Shown here: piece by piece, positions 1 to 6,504 of the stretch | Layout: each line of letters starts with the position of its first letter | Position numbering within the stretch: position 1 is the first letter of the stretch | Source: Chlorobiota bacterium | GTDB taxonomy: Bacteria > Bacteroidota > Bacteroidia > Bacteroidales > JAADGE01 | Reading direction: 5' to 3' | Length of the DNA: 6,947 bases | Assembly: GCA_030592825.1 (NCBI GenBank) | Contig: JAUVIG010000199.1 | Location: 1 to 6,947 of the forward strand | The notes under the pieces: model-generated | What the model was told of the DNA's origin: nothing | The model's input: the letters and a program-made list of their open reading frames with translations, nothing else | Database searches by the model: none | Translations under genes and position numbers: made by a program

Positions 1-93
1 GAAAAAATGATGCGTGATGCTAAACTTTGTCAAATTTATGAAGGAACTAACCAAGTTCAAAGATTGGTTATTTCAAAAGGAATATTGAGATAA
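1..93 (+). CDS. Acyl-CoA dehydrogenase, C-terminal fragment (short/medium-chain type)
   Basis: Only the last 30 codons and a TAA stop are inside the window; the gene begins upstream of base 1. The fragment reads EKMMRDAKLCQIYEGTNQVQ and then a short tail ending in GILR. The QIYEGTNQ motif is the C-terminal active-site loop of the acyl-CoA dehydrogenase family. Its Glu (codon at 40-42) is in the place of the catalytic base of short- and medium-chain enzymes, which abstracts the alpha proton of acyl-CoA and passes electrons through FAD to ETF. The protein ends soon after this motif, as butyryl-CoA dehydrogenase-like enzymes of about 380 residues do, and unlike the long neighbour at 278-2062, which carries an extension. 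The family is clear; chain-length preference cannot be judged from this piece. A hairpin terminator follows 8 bases after the stop. Confidence 0.9.
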   Translation, partial: EKMMRDAKLCQIYEGTNQVQRLVISKGILR

Positions 94-101
94 ATGGATT
101 T

Positions 102-134
102 AAAAAAGAGCCGGTTTATAACCGGCTCTTTTTT
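102..134. terminator. Bidirectional intrinsic terminator between convergent genes
   Basis: A perfect 9-bp stem, GAGCCGGTT (108-116) with AACCGGCTC (120-128), closes a 3-nt loop. It is flanked by six A (102-107) and six T (129-134), so each strand sees a GC-rich stem followed by a U-tract. It lies just past the stop of the rightward acyl-CoA dehydrogenase. It can also stop leftward transcription arriving from the gene at 278-2062. Confidence 0.9.
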
Positions 135-144
135 AAAAATATAT

Positions 145-274
145 ATAAGGGGACTCCTAAAAACTCAAATATTAAGGCTTTTTAAAATTTTAAAACCGGA
201 GTTTACTGTTGTAAATGAGGATTTTAAAATTTTAAAGTAACGCAAAGATTGGGGTTTTTAGGAGTGCCCATAAG
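145..274. mobile_element. Candidate 120-bp MITE-like palindromic element with ATAAG flanks
   Basis: Bases 150-269 begin GGGACTCCTAAAAAC and end in the reverse complement of GGGCACTCCTAAAAAC. The terminal inverted repeats have a 12-bp perfect core (153-164 with 254-265), plus GGG/CCC tips that pair if one base (266) is bulged. The same five bases, ATAAG, lie directly outside both ends (145-149 and 270-274), as expected of a target-site duplication. No open reading frame of note lies inside. A second, inner inverted repeat is nested within it. Short length, terminal repeats, a possible duplication and no coding capacity fit a non-autonomous transposable element. I cannot assign it to a transposase family. 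It sits in the 3' untranslated region of the leftward gene at 278-2062 and could instead be a static repeat or structured RNA element. A 5-bp flanking match in AT-rich DNA may arise by chance. Confidence 0.5.
181..236. repeat. Inner inverted repeat within the palindromic element
   Basis: Fifteen bases at 181-195 (TTTAAAATTTTAAAA) are exactly complementary to 222-236. Each arm lies within the self-palindromic pattern TTTTAAAATTTTAAAA, so the arms are close to direct repeats as well as inverted ones. Between them, TTTAC (202-206) can pair with GTAAA (211-215) around the loop TGTT, and CC (196-197) with GG (219-220). Together with the outer repeats, nearly the whole 120 bp can fold into one long interrupted hairpin. 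Confidence 0.75.
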
Positions 275-277
275 TTA

Positions 278-2062
278 TCAGAACGTATATTTATTATCAT
301 CAATTAATTTATCAGCTATTCTTCTTCTTGCATCTTTAATGTTTGCCGGATTTACTTTTGTGAAATATCGCAAAGCTTTAATATATTTTTCTTGTTCATT
401 TTCATCAATAAAGGAATATACAGCTTCAATTCCTTGTTTATAAATCTCATTTGATGCATCAAATAAATAAACATTTAAAATGTCTTTATAAATATTAAAA
501 GCATTTTCCTGTTTTGTTTGTTGAAGTTTTGCTGTTCTTAAATAAAGAGATTCAGCAATATATGAAACCATAATAATATCTGCAAAATTGAAAAGAATTT
601 CTTGTTCGCGAGCTAATTTTCTTTGAAATTTTTGAGCAGCAAGTTCTGCCAACATTAGAAATACTGATTTAAAGTTTGATACCGTTAATCTTACATTATC
701 AAAATAATTATCGTTGAATTTAGGATTCTCCGGTAAACTGTCAATATTTTCAATTATTTTTTTAGCTTCTTCAAAAATCGGAATTTCACCTTTTTGTCCT
801 TTTTTAATTAAGGTGTCAGCTGTAACGTTTCTGTTAATTTCATTAGTACCTTCAAAAATTCGGTTAATTCTTGAATCTCTGTAACCTCTTTCGATAGGTG
901 TTTCTGATGAATATCCCATACCTCCGTGAATTTGAACACCTTCATCAACAACATAGTCCAACATTTCAGAACCGAAAATTTTAATTAGTGCAGCTTCAAT
1001 AACAAATTCTCTTTGTGCTTCAACATTTGCTTGCCCTTTATCAATACCGTTTGCAATATTCCGTTTTTCGGCATCGTCAATATTTCTGCTCATACGATAT
1101 AATGCAGTTTCGTTTGCAAATGCTTTAATTACTTGCTGAGCAAGTTTATATTTAATGGCACCGAAATTTGAAATTAAAGTTTTAAATTGTTTTCTTTCAT
1201 TTGAATATTGTACTGATTGATTTATCGAAGTTTTCGATGCACCGATAACACTTGCTCCAAGTTTAATTCGACCCAAATTTAAAATATTAAGAGCAATTCT
1301 GAAACCTTCACCTCTTTTTCCGAGAAGGTTCTCAACAGGGACTTCACAATCGTTAAAGAAAATTTGAACGGTTGATGATCCTTTAATACCCATTTTATGT
1401 TCTTCCGGATTAAAGCTTATTCCGGGAAAATCTTTTTCAACTATAAATGCACTAAGAATACGGTCGTCATCAATTTTAGCAAAAACAGTTAATATATCGG
1501 CAAACCCCCCGTTGGTGATCCACATCTTTGATCCGTTAAGAATGTAATGTGTACCTGCTTTATTTAAAACGGCTTTTGTTTTAGCGGAATTGGCATCTGA
1601 ACCTGCTCCGGGTTCTGTTAAACAATATGCACCCAATAATTCGCCTAAAGCTAATCCGGGTAAATATTTTTGTTTTTGTTCTTCATTTCCGTAGTACATA
1701 ATAGGAAGAGTTCCAATACCGGTATGTGCTGAATATGCTACCGAAAAGGAATACCCGGCACCCAGAACATCTGCAACCAACATTGAAGTTGTAAAATCTT
1801 GGCCAAATCCCATGTATTCTTCAGGAATTGAAATTCCTAATAAACCTAATTCTCCTGATTTTTTCAAGATAGACGACATCAGGCCTTCTTCATGGTTGTC
1901 AAGTTTGTCAAGATTCGGTATAACTTCAGTATCCAAAAAGTCTTGACATGTTTGAGTAATCATTCTTTGTTCTTCATTAAATTCCTCCGGAATAAATATT
2001 TCTTCAGGATTTGTTTCTCTAACAATAAATTCGCCTCCTTTTATAGTATTTTTATTATCCAT
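278..2062 (-). CDS. Acyl-CoA dehydrogenase, long form with C-terminal extension (VLCAD/ACAD9-like)
   Basis: FAD-dependent enzyme making trans-2-enoyl-CoA from acyl-CoA, with electrons passed to ETF; cytoplasmic, with no signal peptide. The 594 residues show an N-terminal helical domain (about 25-145), the AYCLTEPGAGSDA signature (145-157) and WITNGG (181-186) of the beta domain, then the C-terminal helical domain with VQIHGGMGY (376-384) and RIFEGTNEI (401-409). Glu404 is in the place of the catalytic base. From about 430 to the end lies a mostly helical, charged extension absent from 380-residue enzymes but present in the long bacterial and mitochondrial VLCAD/ACAD9 group. No active-site residue is visibly missing. 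The start at 2062 gives MDNKNTIKGGEF; the KGGEF segment resembles the beginning of Bacteroidota homologues as I recall them, and the promoter at 2100-2130 leaves a leader of about 30-35 nt. The next in-frame Met is residue 34, too late. Exact substrate is unknown. Confidence 0.95.
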   Translation of the reverse strand: MDNKNTIKGGEFIVRETNPEEIFIPEEFNEEQRMITQTCQDFLDTEVIPNLDKLDNHEEGLMSSILKKSGELGLLGISIPEEYMGFGQDFTTSMLVADVLGAGYSFSVAYSAHTGIGTLPIMYYGNEEQKQKYLPGLALGELLGAYCLTEPGAGSDANSAKTKAVLNKAGTHYILNGSKMWITNGGFADILTVFAKIDDDRILSAFIVEKDFPGISFNPEEHKMGIKGSSTVQIFFNDCEVPVENLLGKRGEGFRIALNILNLGRIKLGASVIGASKTSINQSVQYSNERKQFKTLISNFGAIKYKLAQQVIKAFANETALYRMSRNIDDAEKRNIANGIDKGQANVEAQREFVIEAALIKIFGSEMLDYVVDEGVQIHGGMGYSSETPIERGYRDSRINRIFEGTNEINRNVTADTLIKKGQKGEIPIFEEAKKIIENIDSLPENPKFNDNYFDNVRLTVSNFKSVFLMLAELAAQKFQRKLAREQEILFNFADIIMVSYIAESLYLRTAKLQQTKQENAFNIYKDILNVYLFDASNEIYKQGIEAVYSFIDENEQEKYIKALRYFTKVNPANIKDARRRIADKLIDDNKYTF

Positions 2063-2099
2063 ATTAACGATTTTATAAAGATTTTGAAAAATGAAGTCG

Positions 2100-2130
2100 C
2101 AAAAATAGAAATTTTTCGACCCAATACAAA
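2100..2130 (-). promoter_or_regulatory. Bacteroidota-type promoter for the 594-residue acyl-CoA dehydrogenase
   Basis: Read leftward, TTTG (2130-2127) is followed by a 19-nt spacer and TATTTTTG (2107-2100). This matches the known primary sigma factor consensus of Bacteroidota, TTTG near -33 and TAnnTTTG near -7, with the expected spacing. Transcription would begin near 2092-2096, about 30-35 nt before the ATG at 2062. The -33 element overlaps the U-tract of the terminator of the preceding gene, so the two signals are packed together. Confidence 0.65.
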
Positions 2131-2164
2131 AAAAAACTGCTAAACATCTATGTTTAACAGTTTT
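2128..2164 (-). terminator. Intrinsic terminator of the M14 peptidase gene
   Basis: TAAACA (2141-2146) pairs with TGTTTA (2151-2156) around the 4-nt loop TCTA. After one mismatch (2140/2157), the stem continues with CTG/CAG and an A/T segment (2133-2139 with 2158-2164). On the leftward strand the stem is followed by nine U (from 2136 to 2128). It begins 25 bases past the peptidase stop. On the rightward strand the T-run after the stem is only four long, so it is mainly a leftward terminator. Confidence 0.85.
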
Positions 2165-2188
2165 AAATTTTGACTTAATTGAAAATCT

Positions 2189-5002
2189 TTACTTTAGGAG
2201 TATTACTTTTCCGGATTGAGTATTATTGTTTGAAATAATTTTGCAAAAGTATATCCCGTTAGCAAGTCTGCCTCCGGAGTTATTAGTACCGTCCCATATG
2301 AGTTTATGATTTCCCTTTTCTAATTCATTGTTTAATAATACATTTACAAGTTCACCGGTGTATGAATAAACAGCAGCAAAAACATTTGATTTATTATCAA
2401 TTGAAAACTCAATTTGAGCATTATTTGTAAACGGGTTAGGAGTGATCTTAATGTTCGATAATGACAAAATTACATCTACAGATACATGCTCGCTTAAAGT
2501 AATATTTATGTCCACATCTTGATTTGTTACATTTACTTGACCGTTGAAAGTGTTATAATCGGTTTTTGTAATGATGTAAGGTAAATTATTACCCGGTGCA
2601 ATATTTTCAAATATTGCATATCCGTTAATATCCGTTAATATATCATCTGAATTAAAATTAACATTTGCGTCTTGAATAGGATTTATTCCGTCTGATATAA
2701 TAAATGTAATAATATATGTAGCTTCTGAAAGAGTTACATCATGTGTTACGTTGGCATCAGTAACATTTAATGTTCCGGTTTCAGTATTATATCCTGTTTT
2801 TGAAACATTCCAAGGAAGGTTGTTTCCGGATTCAACATTACTAAATACTGCTTGTCCGCTTGTATTTGTATTAATATTTTGTGAATTAAATGTAACTGTT
2901 GCATTTTGAACAGGACTTGTTCCGTCAGTTACATTAAAAGTTACTGTATAAGTTCCGGAAACAAAATATTCGGGAAATTCAATATAATCAACCCAGGCAC
3001 AATCACTGCCGTTGCTTTCAGAACCATCTTTTGAATATTCCCATTTGAATATATGAGTTCCGGTTGTAACAGGATAAGATTCTTGACTCCAATCAACTTC
3101 GCCGCTCCATTCTCCTTGTTCGCTGCCTCCGTCAATATAGAAACGCAAAAAATCATACCCGGATTCAGAAGATACTTTTTTATAAAAGCTGATATCACCT
3201 GCTGTTAAAATGTTCAATTCGGTTTCCATCACTGAAGTTTGATAATGTGTAATATCTCCGGACTCCATTGAATAATCACCGTCATATGCTTGATTATTGC
3301 TTCTGAACCAATCATCATCACCGTTAAAAGTAAAAAATGAAGGAACTTCACTTTCAAAACTTATGGCATTACTGATTGATAAAACAAAATCAACAACTGT
3401 ATTCGAACTTGAAATATCAACTGTTTGAGTTACGGGAGTATAACCTGTTTTTGATGCTTTTATTTGGTATGTGTCTTCCATAACATCAATAACACTGTAG
3501 GTGCCGTTAGAAGCAGTATAAACAGGGTCAATAAGAGTTCCGATAAATTCAATTTTTACTCCTTCCAAGGGATTACCGGAAGCATCTTCTGTAACTGTTC
3601 CTGTTACAGTAACTACTGAGGCTTGATCTAATACAACATTTTGGGCTGTTGAAGTTTCCCAATCAGAAACAGTAACTGTGTGTGTTTGGGATAAATATCC
3701 ATATGATGAGTAAGTTACATCATATGTGCCCGGTTCTATAGGTCTGTAATAATCACCTTTTGAAGGGTCGGTATAAACTTCTGAATTGTCAAGATCATGT
3801 GATGTAATTTCTATTTTAGCATCAAGCGGGTCCCCGATTGTGTTTTTTACTGTACCGTAAAATCCATAGAAACATTCTTCAATAAACCCGAGAAAGGCAC
3901 TTCTGTTATAATTCCAATGATCAGGTAAATCTTCGCAATCAAGCATTTTTATATTAGAAAGCTCAAGAGTAATTTCTCTGCAATGTTGATAATATGTCAT
4001 ATGATCTTGTCTGCTTCCTTGAATAACATACCAATCTCCTCCGTGTGTAACACCGTTGTCATAACTGTCCATATAAGTACTTGGGCTGTATACATGTACA
4101 CTATCAGCATAATTATGAGAAATATGATCTAACCAATTATGGTCTGCATGTGTTTTTACAGAAGATGTCCATGAATCCCACGGATAATTAACTAATTCTG
4201 CTCCGCTGTGTGAATTAGAAGAAAAAACGAAATTGTGTGCTTCAGCAAAATTAATCATCATTTGAACTTCTTCTTCATTTTGACCGCTTGGATTTGGGAG
4301 AGTTGGAGAGGGAAAATTTCTGTTTAAGTCAACTCCGTTAGTGTTTGAGCGAGTTGCACTGCTTACGGTATTATTTCCGCCGGCATATGTTCCGTCCGGA
4401 TTTGCCAACGGATTAATCCATATTTCAATATTATTAATAAGATTGGTAATACGAGAGTCTGTTCCGTAGTTTGAAAGCATATAATCAATTAATCTCAAGA
4501 ACATAATATAATCAACTATTTCATCACCATGCATTTGTCCGGTGTAGAAAAATTCAGGTTCTTCTTCATCAACATCCGGATTATCAGTAATTTTTGCCAC
4601 TTTCACAAGGCGGCCGTCTTCTGAAGTTCCTATAGTTTCAATTCTGCAAATACTTGGATAATCTATTGCAAATTGATCCATCATTTGGATATATACATCG
4701 TGTGTGGGGTATCTGTCCCAATTTGCCATTTCAGCAACAGTTGTAGCCATAGTTAATGATTTGCCTTTTCCGGGGTGCGGCATCATTTCATATTTGTAGC
4801 CAAGTGTTTTGAAATATTCAAATTGTTTGGCATTTGCGTATGCAACAACTTCGCCTACACCATATCCGTGATCAATAGAAACAAGGCGATTCATTTTTTG
4901 AAACTCTTCTTTTGAATTTACTTTAAATTTAAAAATATATTCTTGAGAGAAAGAAAATAATGAGAAGATTGTCAATAAAAGTAATAATATAGATTTTTTC
5001 AT
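2189..5002 (-). CDS. Secreted multidomain M14 zinc carboxypeptidase with T9SS sorting domain
   Basis: Predicted secreted metallopeptidase of 937 residues. A Sec signal peptide (1-19: Lys2-Lys3, hydrophobic stretch, likely cut SFS|QEY) is followed by a propeptide-like region (20-90) and the M14 domain (about 95-375). Zinc ligands are His158 and Glu161 (MHGDE) and His265 (NSHSG). Asn227-Arg228 (VDLNRNF) match the substrate-carboxylate site, and Glu347 (ITLELS) the catalytic Glu, so it looks active. Next come two carboxypeptidase-regulatory-like beta domains (about 380-458 and 464-540), a jelly-roll or MAM-like region (546-677), two tandem repeats of about 77 residues (684-838), and a T9SS type A CTD (849-937). 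Metal-dependent cleavage of C-terminal residues, or of peptidoglycan peptides as some M14 enzymes do, is possible; the sequence does not decide the substrate. It starts 109 bases after murF stops, without a clear promoter in between, and ends in a strong terminator. The CTD implies export through the type IX system, to which gldJ belongs. Confidence 0.93.
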   Translation of the reverse strand: MKKSILLLLLTIFSLFSFSQEYIFKFKVNSKEEFQKMNRLVSIDHGYGVGEVVAYANAKQFEYFKTLGYKYEMMPHPGKGKSLTMATTVAEMANWDRYPTHDVYIQMMDQFAIDYPSICRIETIGTSEDGRLVKVAKITDNPDVDEEEPEFFYTGQMHGDEIVDYIMFLRLIDYMLSNYGTDSRITNLINNIEIWINPLANPDGTYAGGNNTVSSATRSNTNGVDLNRNFPSPTLPNPSGQNEEEVQMMINFAEAHNFVFSSNSHSGAELVNYPWDSWTSSVKTHADHNWLDHISHNYADSVHVYSPSTYMDSYDNGVTHGGDWYVIQGSRQDHMTYYQHCREITLELSNIKMLDCEDLPDHWNYNRSAFLGFIEECFYGFYGTVKNTIGDPLDAKIEITSHDLDNSEVYTDPSKGDYYRPIEPGTYDVTYSSYGYLSQTHTVTVSDWETSTAQNVVLDQASVVTVTGTVTEDASGNPLEGVKIEFIGTLIDPVYTASNGTYSVIDVMEDTYQIKASKTGYTPVTQTVDISSSNTVVDFVLSISNAISFESEVPSFFTFNGDDDWFRSNNQAYDGDYSMESGDITHYQTSVMETELNILTAGDISFYKKVSSESGYDFLRFYIDGGSEQGEWSGEVDWSQESYPVTTGTHIFKWEYSKDGSESNGSDCAWVDYIEFPEYFVSGTYTVTFNVTDGTSPVQNATVTFNSQNINTNTSGQAVFSNVESGNNLPWNVSKTGYNTETGTLNVTDANVTHDVTLSEATYIITFIISDGINPIQDANVNFNSDDILTDINGYAIFENIAPGNNLPYIITKTDYNTFNGQVNVTNQDVDINITLSEHVSVDVILSLSNIKITPNPFTNNAQIEFSIDNKSNVFAAVYSYTGELVNVLLNNELEKGNHKLIWDGTNNSGGRLANGIYFCKIISNNNTQSGKVILLK
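2192..2461 (-). other. T9SS type A C-terminal sorting domain of the peptidase
   Basis: Residues 848-937 form the CTD. Visible marks are ITPNPF (853-858) at its start, the SYTGELV turn (880-886), WDGTNNSGG (903-911), the NGIYFCKI strand (915-922) and a basic end GKVILLK (931-937). In the known system this domain targets the protein to the outer-membrane translocon and is usually removed by PorU with attachment to the surface or release. Confidence 0.9.
2489..2953 (-). repeat. Two tandem beta-domain repeats in the peptidase
   Basis: Residues 684-760 and 762-838 align throughout. Both show the pattern YxxTFxxxDGxxPxQxAxVxFNS, a central G(Q/Y)A(V/I)F segment, GNNLP, KT(G/D)YNT, and a final VT...(V/I)TLSE. 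They resemble carboxypeptidase-regulatory/PEGA-type beta sandwiches that act as spacers or binding modules in surface proteins. The two copies differ at many positions, so this is an old duplication and not an assembly artefact. Confidence 0.85.
4946..5002 (-). other. Signal peptide of the peptidase
   Basis: Residues 1-19 have Lys2-Lys3, a run of Ile/Leu/Phe from 5 to 16, and small polar residues before Gln20. Cleavage is predicted after Ser19. There is no Cys at the site, so this is a type I (non-lipoprotein) signal. Confidence 0.88.
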
Positions 5003-5007
5003 TTTTA

Positions 5008-5056
5008 GGTATATTTGTTATTTGGATATTGTCATTTGTTATTTCCGGTATATTTG
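5008..5056. repeat. Interleaved direct repeats in the leader of the peptidase gene
   Basis: ATTTGTTATTT occurs at 5013-5023 and 5034-5044, 21 bp apart (two helical turns). GGTATATTTG occurs at 5008-5017 and 5047-5056. All lie within 55 bp upstream of the peptidase ATG. The spacing could suit a dimeric regulator or result from local duplication. No promoter matching the Bacteroidota consensus is obvious in 5003-5111. The region also has a weak AT-rich hairpin (5065-5098) without a U-tract, so murF read-through into the peptidase gene is possible. Confidence 0.4.
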
Positions 5057-5111
5057 CGATAGTACCATTAATATAAGATTGTTTTAATTATAAATGGTTG
5101 CACTATTAAAT

Positions 5112-6428
5112 TTAAATTACATTCAAATGTTCAATAACTTCCTCAAGTTTCATTCCTCTTGATCCTTTTATCAAAAACCAACTTTCTTTAAATTTTTGAG
5201 TTTTAATTTGCTTGATTAAATCTTCGGTTGATTCGGAATAATGAATATTTTCAGATATTTTATGTCTTAAGCATAAAGAATTAAATTCTTTGCCTGCCAG
5301 AAAGATCATTATTTCGGGATCATTGTTTTTAATATTGATCAATTGTTTTAATACTTTTTCATGTTCTTCTTCGGAAAATTTACCTAACTCGAACATATCT
5401 CCCAATATCATAACTTTATTTTTTGATTTTATTGTCATAAAGTTTTCAACAGCAATTTGCATACTTGTCGGATTAGCATTATATGCATCTGAAATTATGT
5501 TTGAATTTCCTCTTTTAATTAATTGGGATCTGTTGTTTACAGGAATATATGTTTCTACAGCAATTTTTATTTTTTCAATTTCAACATTAAGAAATAAACC
5601 GATACATGATGCTGCCAATATATTTTCAAAATTATATTTACCTATTAATTGAGAATTTATTCTGTATTTTTTGTCAGAGATTAAATCTAAAGAAACAAAA
5701 GGATCGGATGAAATAAGTTCAGCTTTACAAAAAACATTATTTTGTGTACCGTATGTAATAATCTTGTGATTTTTTATCAGACTTTTTAATTGTTTATTAT
5801 TTTCGTTTATAAAAATACTACCGTTTTTTTCGAGATAAGAATACATCTCTGCTTTAGAATTTATTAATCTTTCATAAGAACCGAATCCTTCGAGATGTGC
5901 TTTGCCGATATTGGTTATTAAACCGTAATCAGGTTCAGCAATTTTACAAAGAGATTTAATTTCTCCGGGATGGTTTGCACCCATTTCAACAATTCCGAAT
6001 TCTGTATTATTTTGGAATGATAATAAAGTTAAAGGAACTCCGATATGATTATTGAAATTTCCTTTAGTGGCCAATACGTTAAATTTAGAACTTAAAATCT
6101 GTGAAGCTAATTCTTTTGTAGTTGTTTTCCCGTTTGTACCTGTTATGGCGATTATTTTAATATTTAATTGTTTACGATGATAATTAGCAAGATTTTGAAG
6201 CGTTTTTAAACTGTCTTCAACATAAATAACTTGTTTTTTTCCTTTATGATCTTTGTTATCACTAATTGCATATGATGCTCCGGATCTTACAGCATCTTTT
6301 ACAAATTTATTACCGTCAAATTTTTCTCCTTTTAGTGCCCAAAAAATATCATTATTATTTACATTACGGCTATCTGTTGAAATTGACGGATATTTAAGAA
6401 AAATATTATATATATCTTCAATAATCAT
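5112..6428 (-). CDS. murF: UDP-N-acetylmuramoyl-tripeptide--D-alanyl-D-alanine ligase
   Basis: MurF is the ATP-dependent ligase that adds D-Ala-D-Ala to UDP-MurNAc-tripeptide, the last cytoplasmic step in building the peptidoglycan pentapeptide precursor. The 438 residues are a normal length. Visible are STDSR (17-21) in the N-terminal UDP-binding domain, the ATP P-loop GTNGKTTTK (97-105), EMGANHPGEI (148-157), TNIGKAHLEGFGS (172-184), Lys192 in the NSKAEM segment where Mur ligases carry the carbamylated lysine, DAYNANPTSM (314-323), ILGDMFELG (341-349) and KGSRGMKLE (421-429) in the C-terminal domain. DAYNANP and the KGSRGM ending separate MurF from MurC, MurD and MurE. The ATG at 6428 is preceded by AAGAGG (6440-6435) with 6 nt between, a plausible ribosome site in a phylum that often lacks one. 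It follows gldJ after a 76-bp gap with a terminator. TATATTCG (6455-6448) is one base off the -7 consensus but has no good -33 partner. Confidence 0.97.
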   Translation of the reverse strand: MIIEDIYNIFLKYPSISTDSRNVNNNDIFWALKGEKFDGNKFVKDAVRSGASYAISDNKDHKGKKQVIYVEDSLKTLQNLANYHRKQLNIKIIAITGTNGKTTTKELASQILSSKFNVLATKGNFNNHIGVPLTLLSFQNNTEFGIVEMGANHPGEIKSLCKIAEPDYGLITNIGKAHLEGFGSYERLINSKAEMYSYLEKNGSIFINENNKQLKSLIKNHKIITYGTQNNVFCKAELISSDPFVSLDLISDKKYRINSQLIGKYNFENILAASCIGLFLNVEIEKIKIAVETYIPVNNRSQLIKRGNSNIISDAYNANPTSMQIAVENFMTIKSKNKVMILGDMFELGKFSEEEHEKVLKQLINIKNNDPEIMIFLAGKEFNSLCLRHKISENIHYSESTEDLIKQIKTQKFKESWFLIKGSRGMKLEEVIEHLNVI

Positions 6429-6456
6429 TTTGTGCCTCTTAAAATTGCGAATATAA

Positions 6457-6485
6457 AAAAAGACCTCGAATTTTGAGGTCTTTTT
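6457..6485. terminator. Intrinsic terminator between gldJ and murF
   Basis: GACCTC (6462-6467) pairs with GAGGTC (6475-6480); G-T and A-T pairs extend the stem toward a small loop. Flanking A (6455-6461) and T (6481-6485) tracts give a U-run on either strand: seven U for leftward gldJ transcripts, five for rightward ones. It begins 19 bases after the gldJ stop. As it lies between two genes on the same strand, it should reduce read-through from gldJ into murF. Confidence 0.85.
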
Positions 6486-6504
6486 ATGATTTTGTTAAAT
6501 TTTT

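Noticed and set aside
249..443. Rightward 64-codon frame with a hydrophobic segment starting inside the palindromic element.
   Set aside because: Most of it overlaps the 3' end of the acyl-CoA dehydrogenase in antisense, with no promoter or family resemblance.
2033..2042. A strong Shine-Dalgarno-like AAAAGGAGGC inside the 594-residue acyl-CoA dehydrogenase, read leftward, suggesting a later start.
   Set aside because: It encodes codons 8-10 (Lys-Gly-Gly) of an N-terminus that fits homologues as I recall them. No ATG lies at a suitable distance after it, and the next Met is residue 34.
2618..2641. Tandem 10-bp repeat ATATCCGTTA, just over two copies.
   Set aside because: It falls inside the peptidase gene. 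The sister protein repeat aligns through this point without an insertion, so the match is a chance result of codon choice.
2941..3198. Leftward 85-codon frame overlapping the peptidase gene in another frame.
   Set aside because: It is a shifted-frame shadow of the well-supported peptidase reading frame.
5065..5098. Hairpin between murF and the peptidase gene as a terminator for murF.
   Set aside because: The stem is AT-rich with a bulge, the loop is large, and no U-tract follows on the leftward strand.
5290..5652. Rightward 120-codon frame with hydrophobic stretches, resembling a small membrane protein.
   Set aside because: It is the reverse strand of conserved murF coding sequence; the hydrophobic look comes from reversed AT-rich codons.
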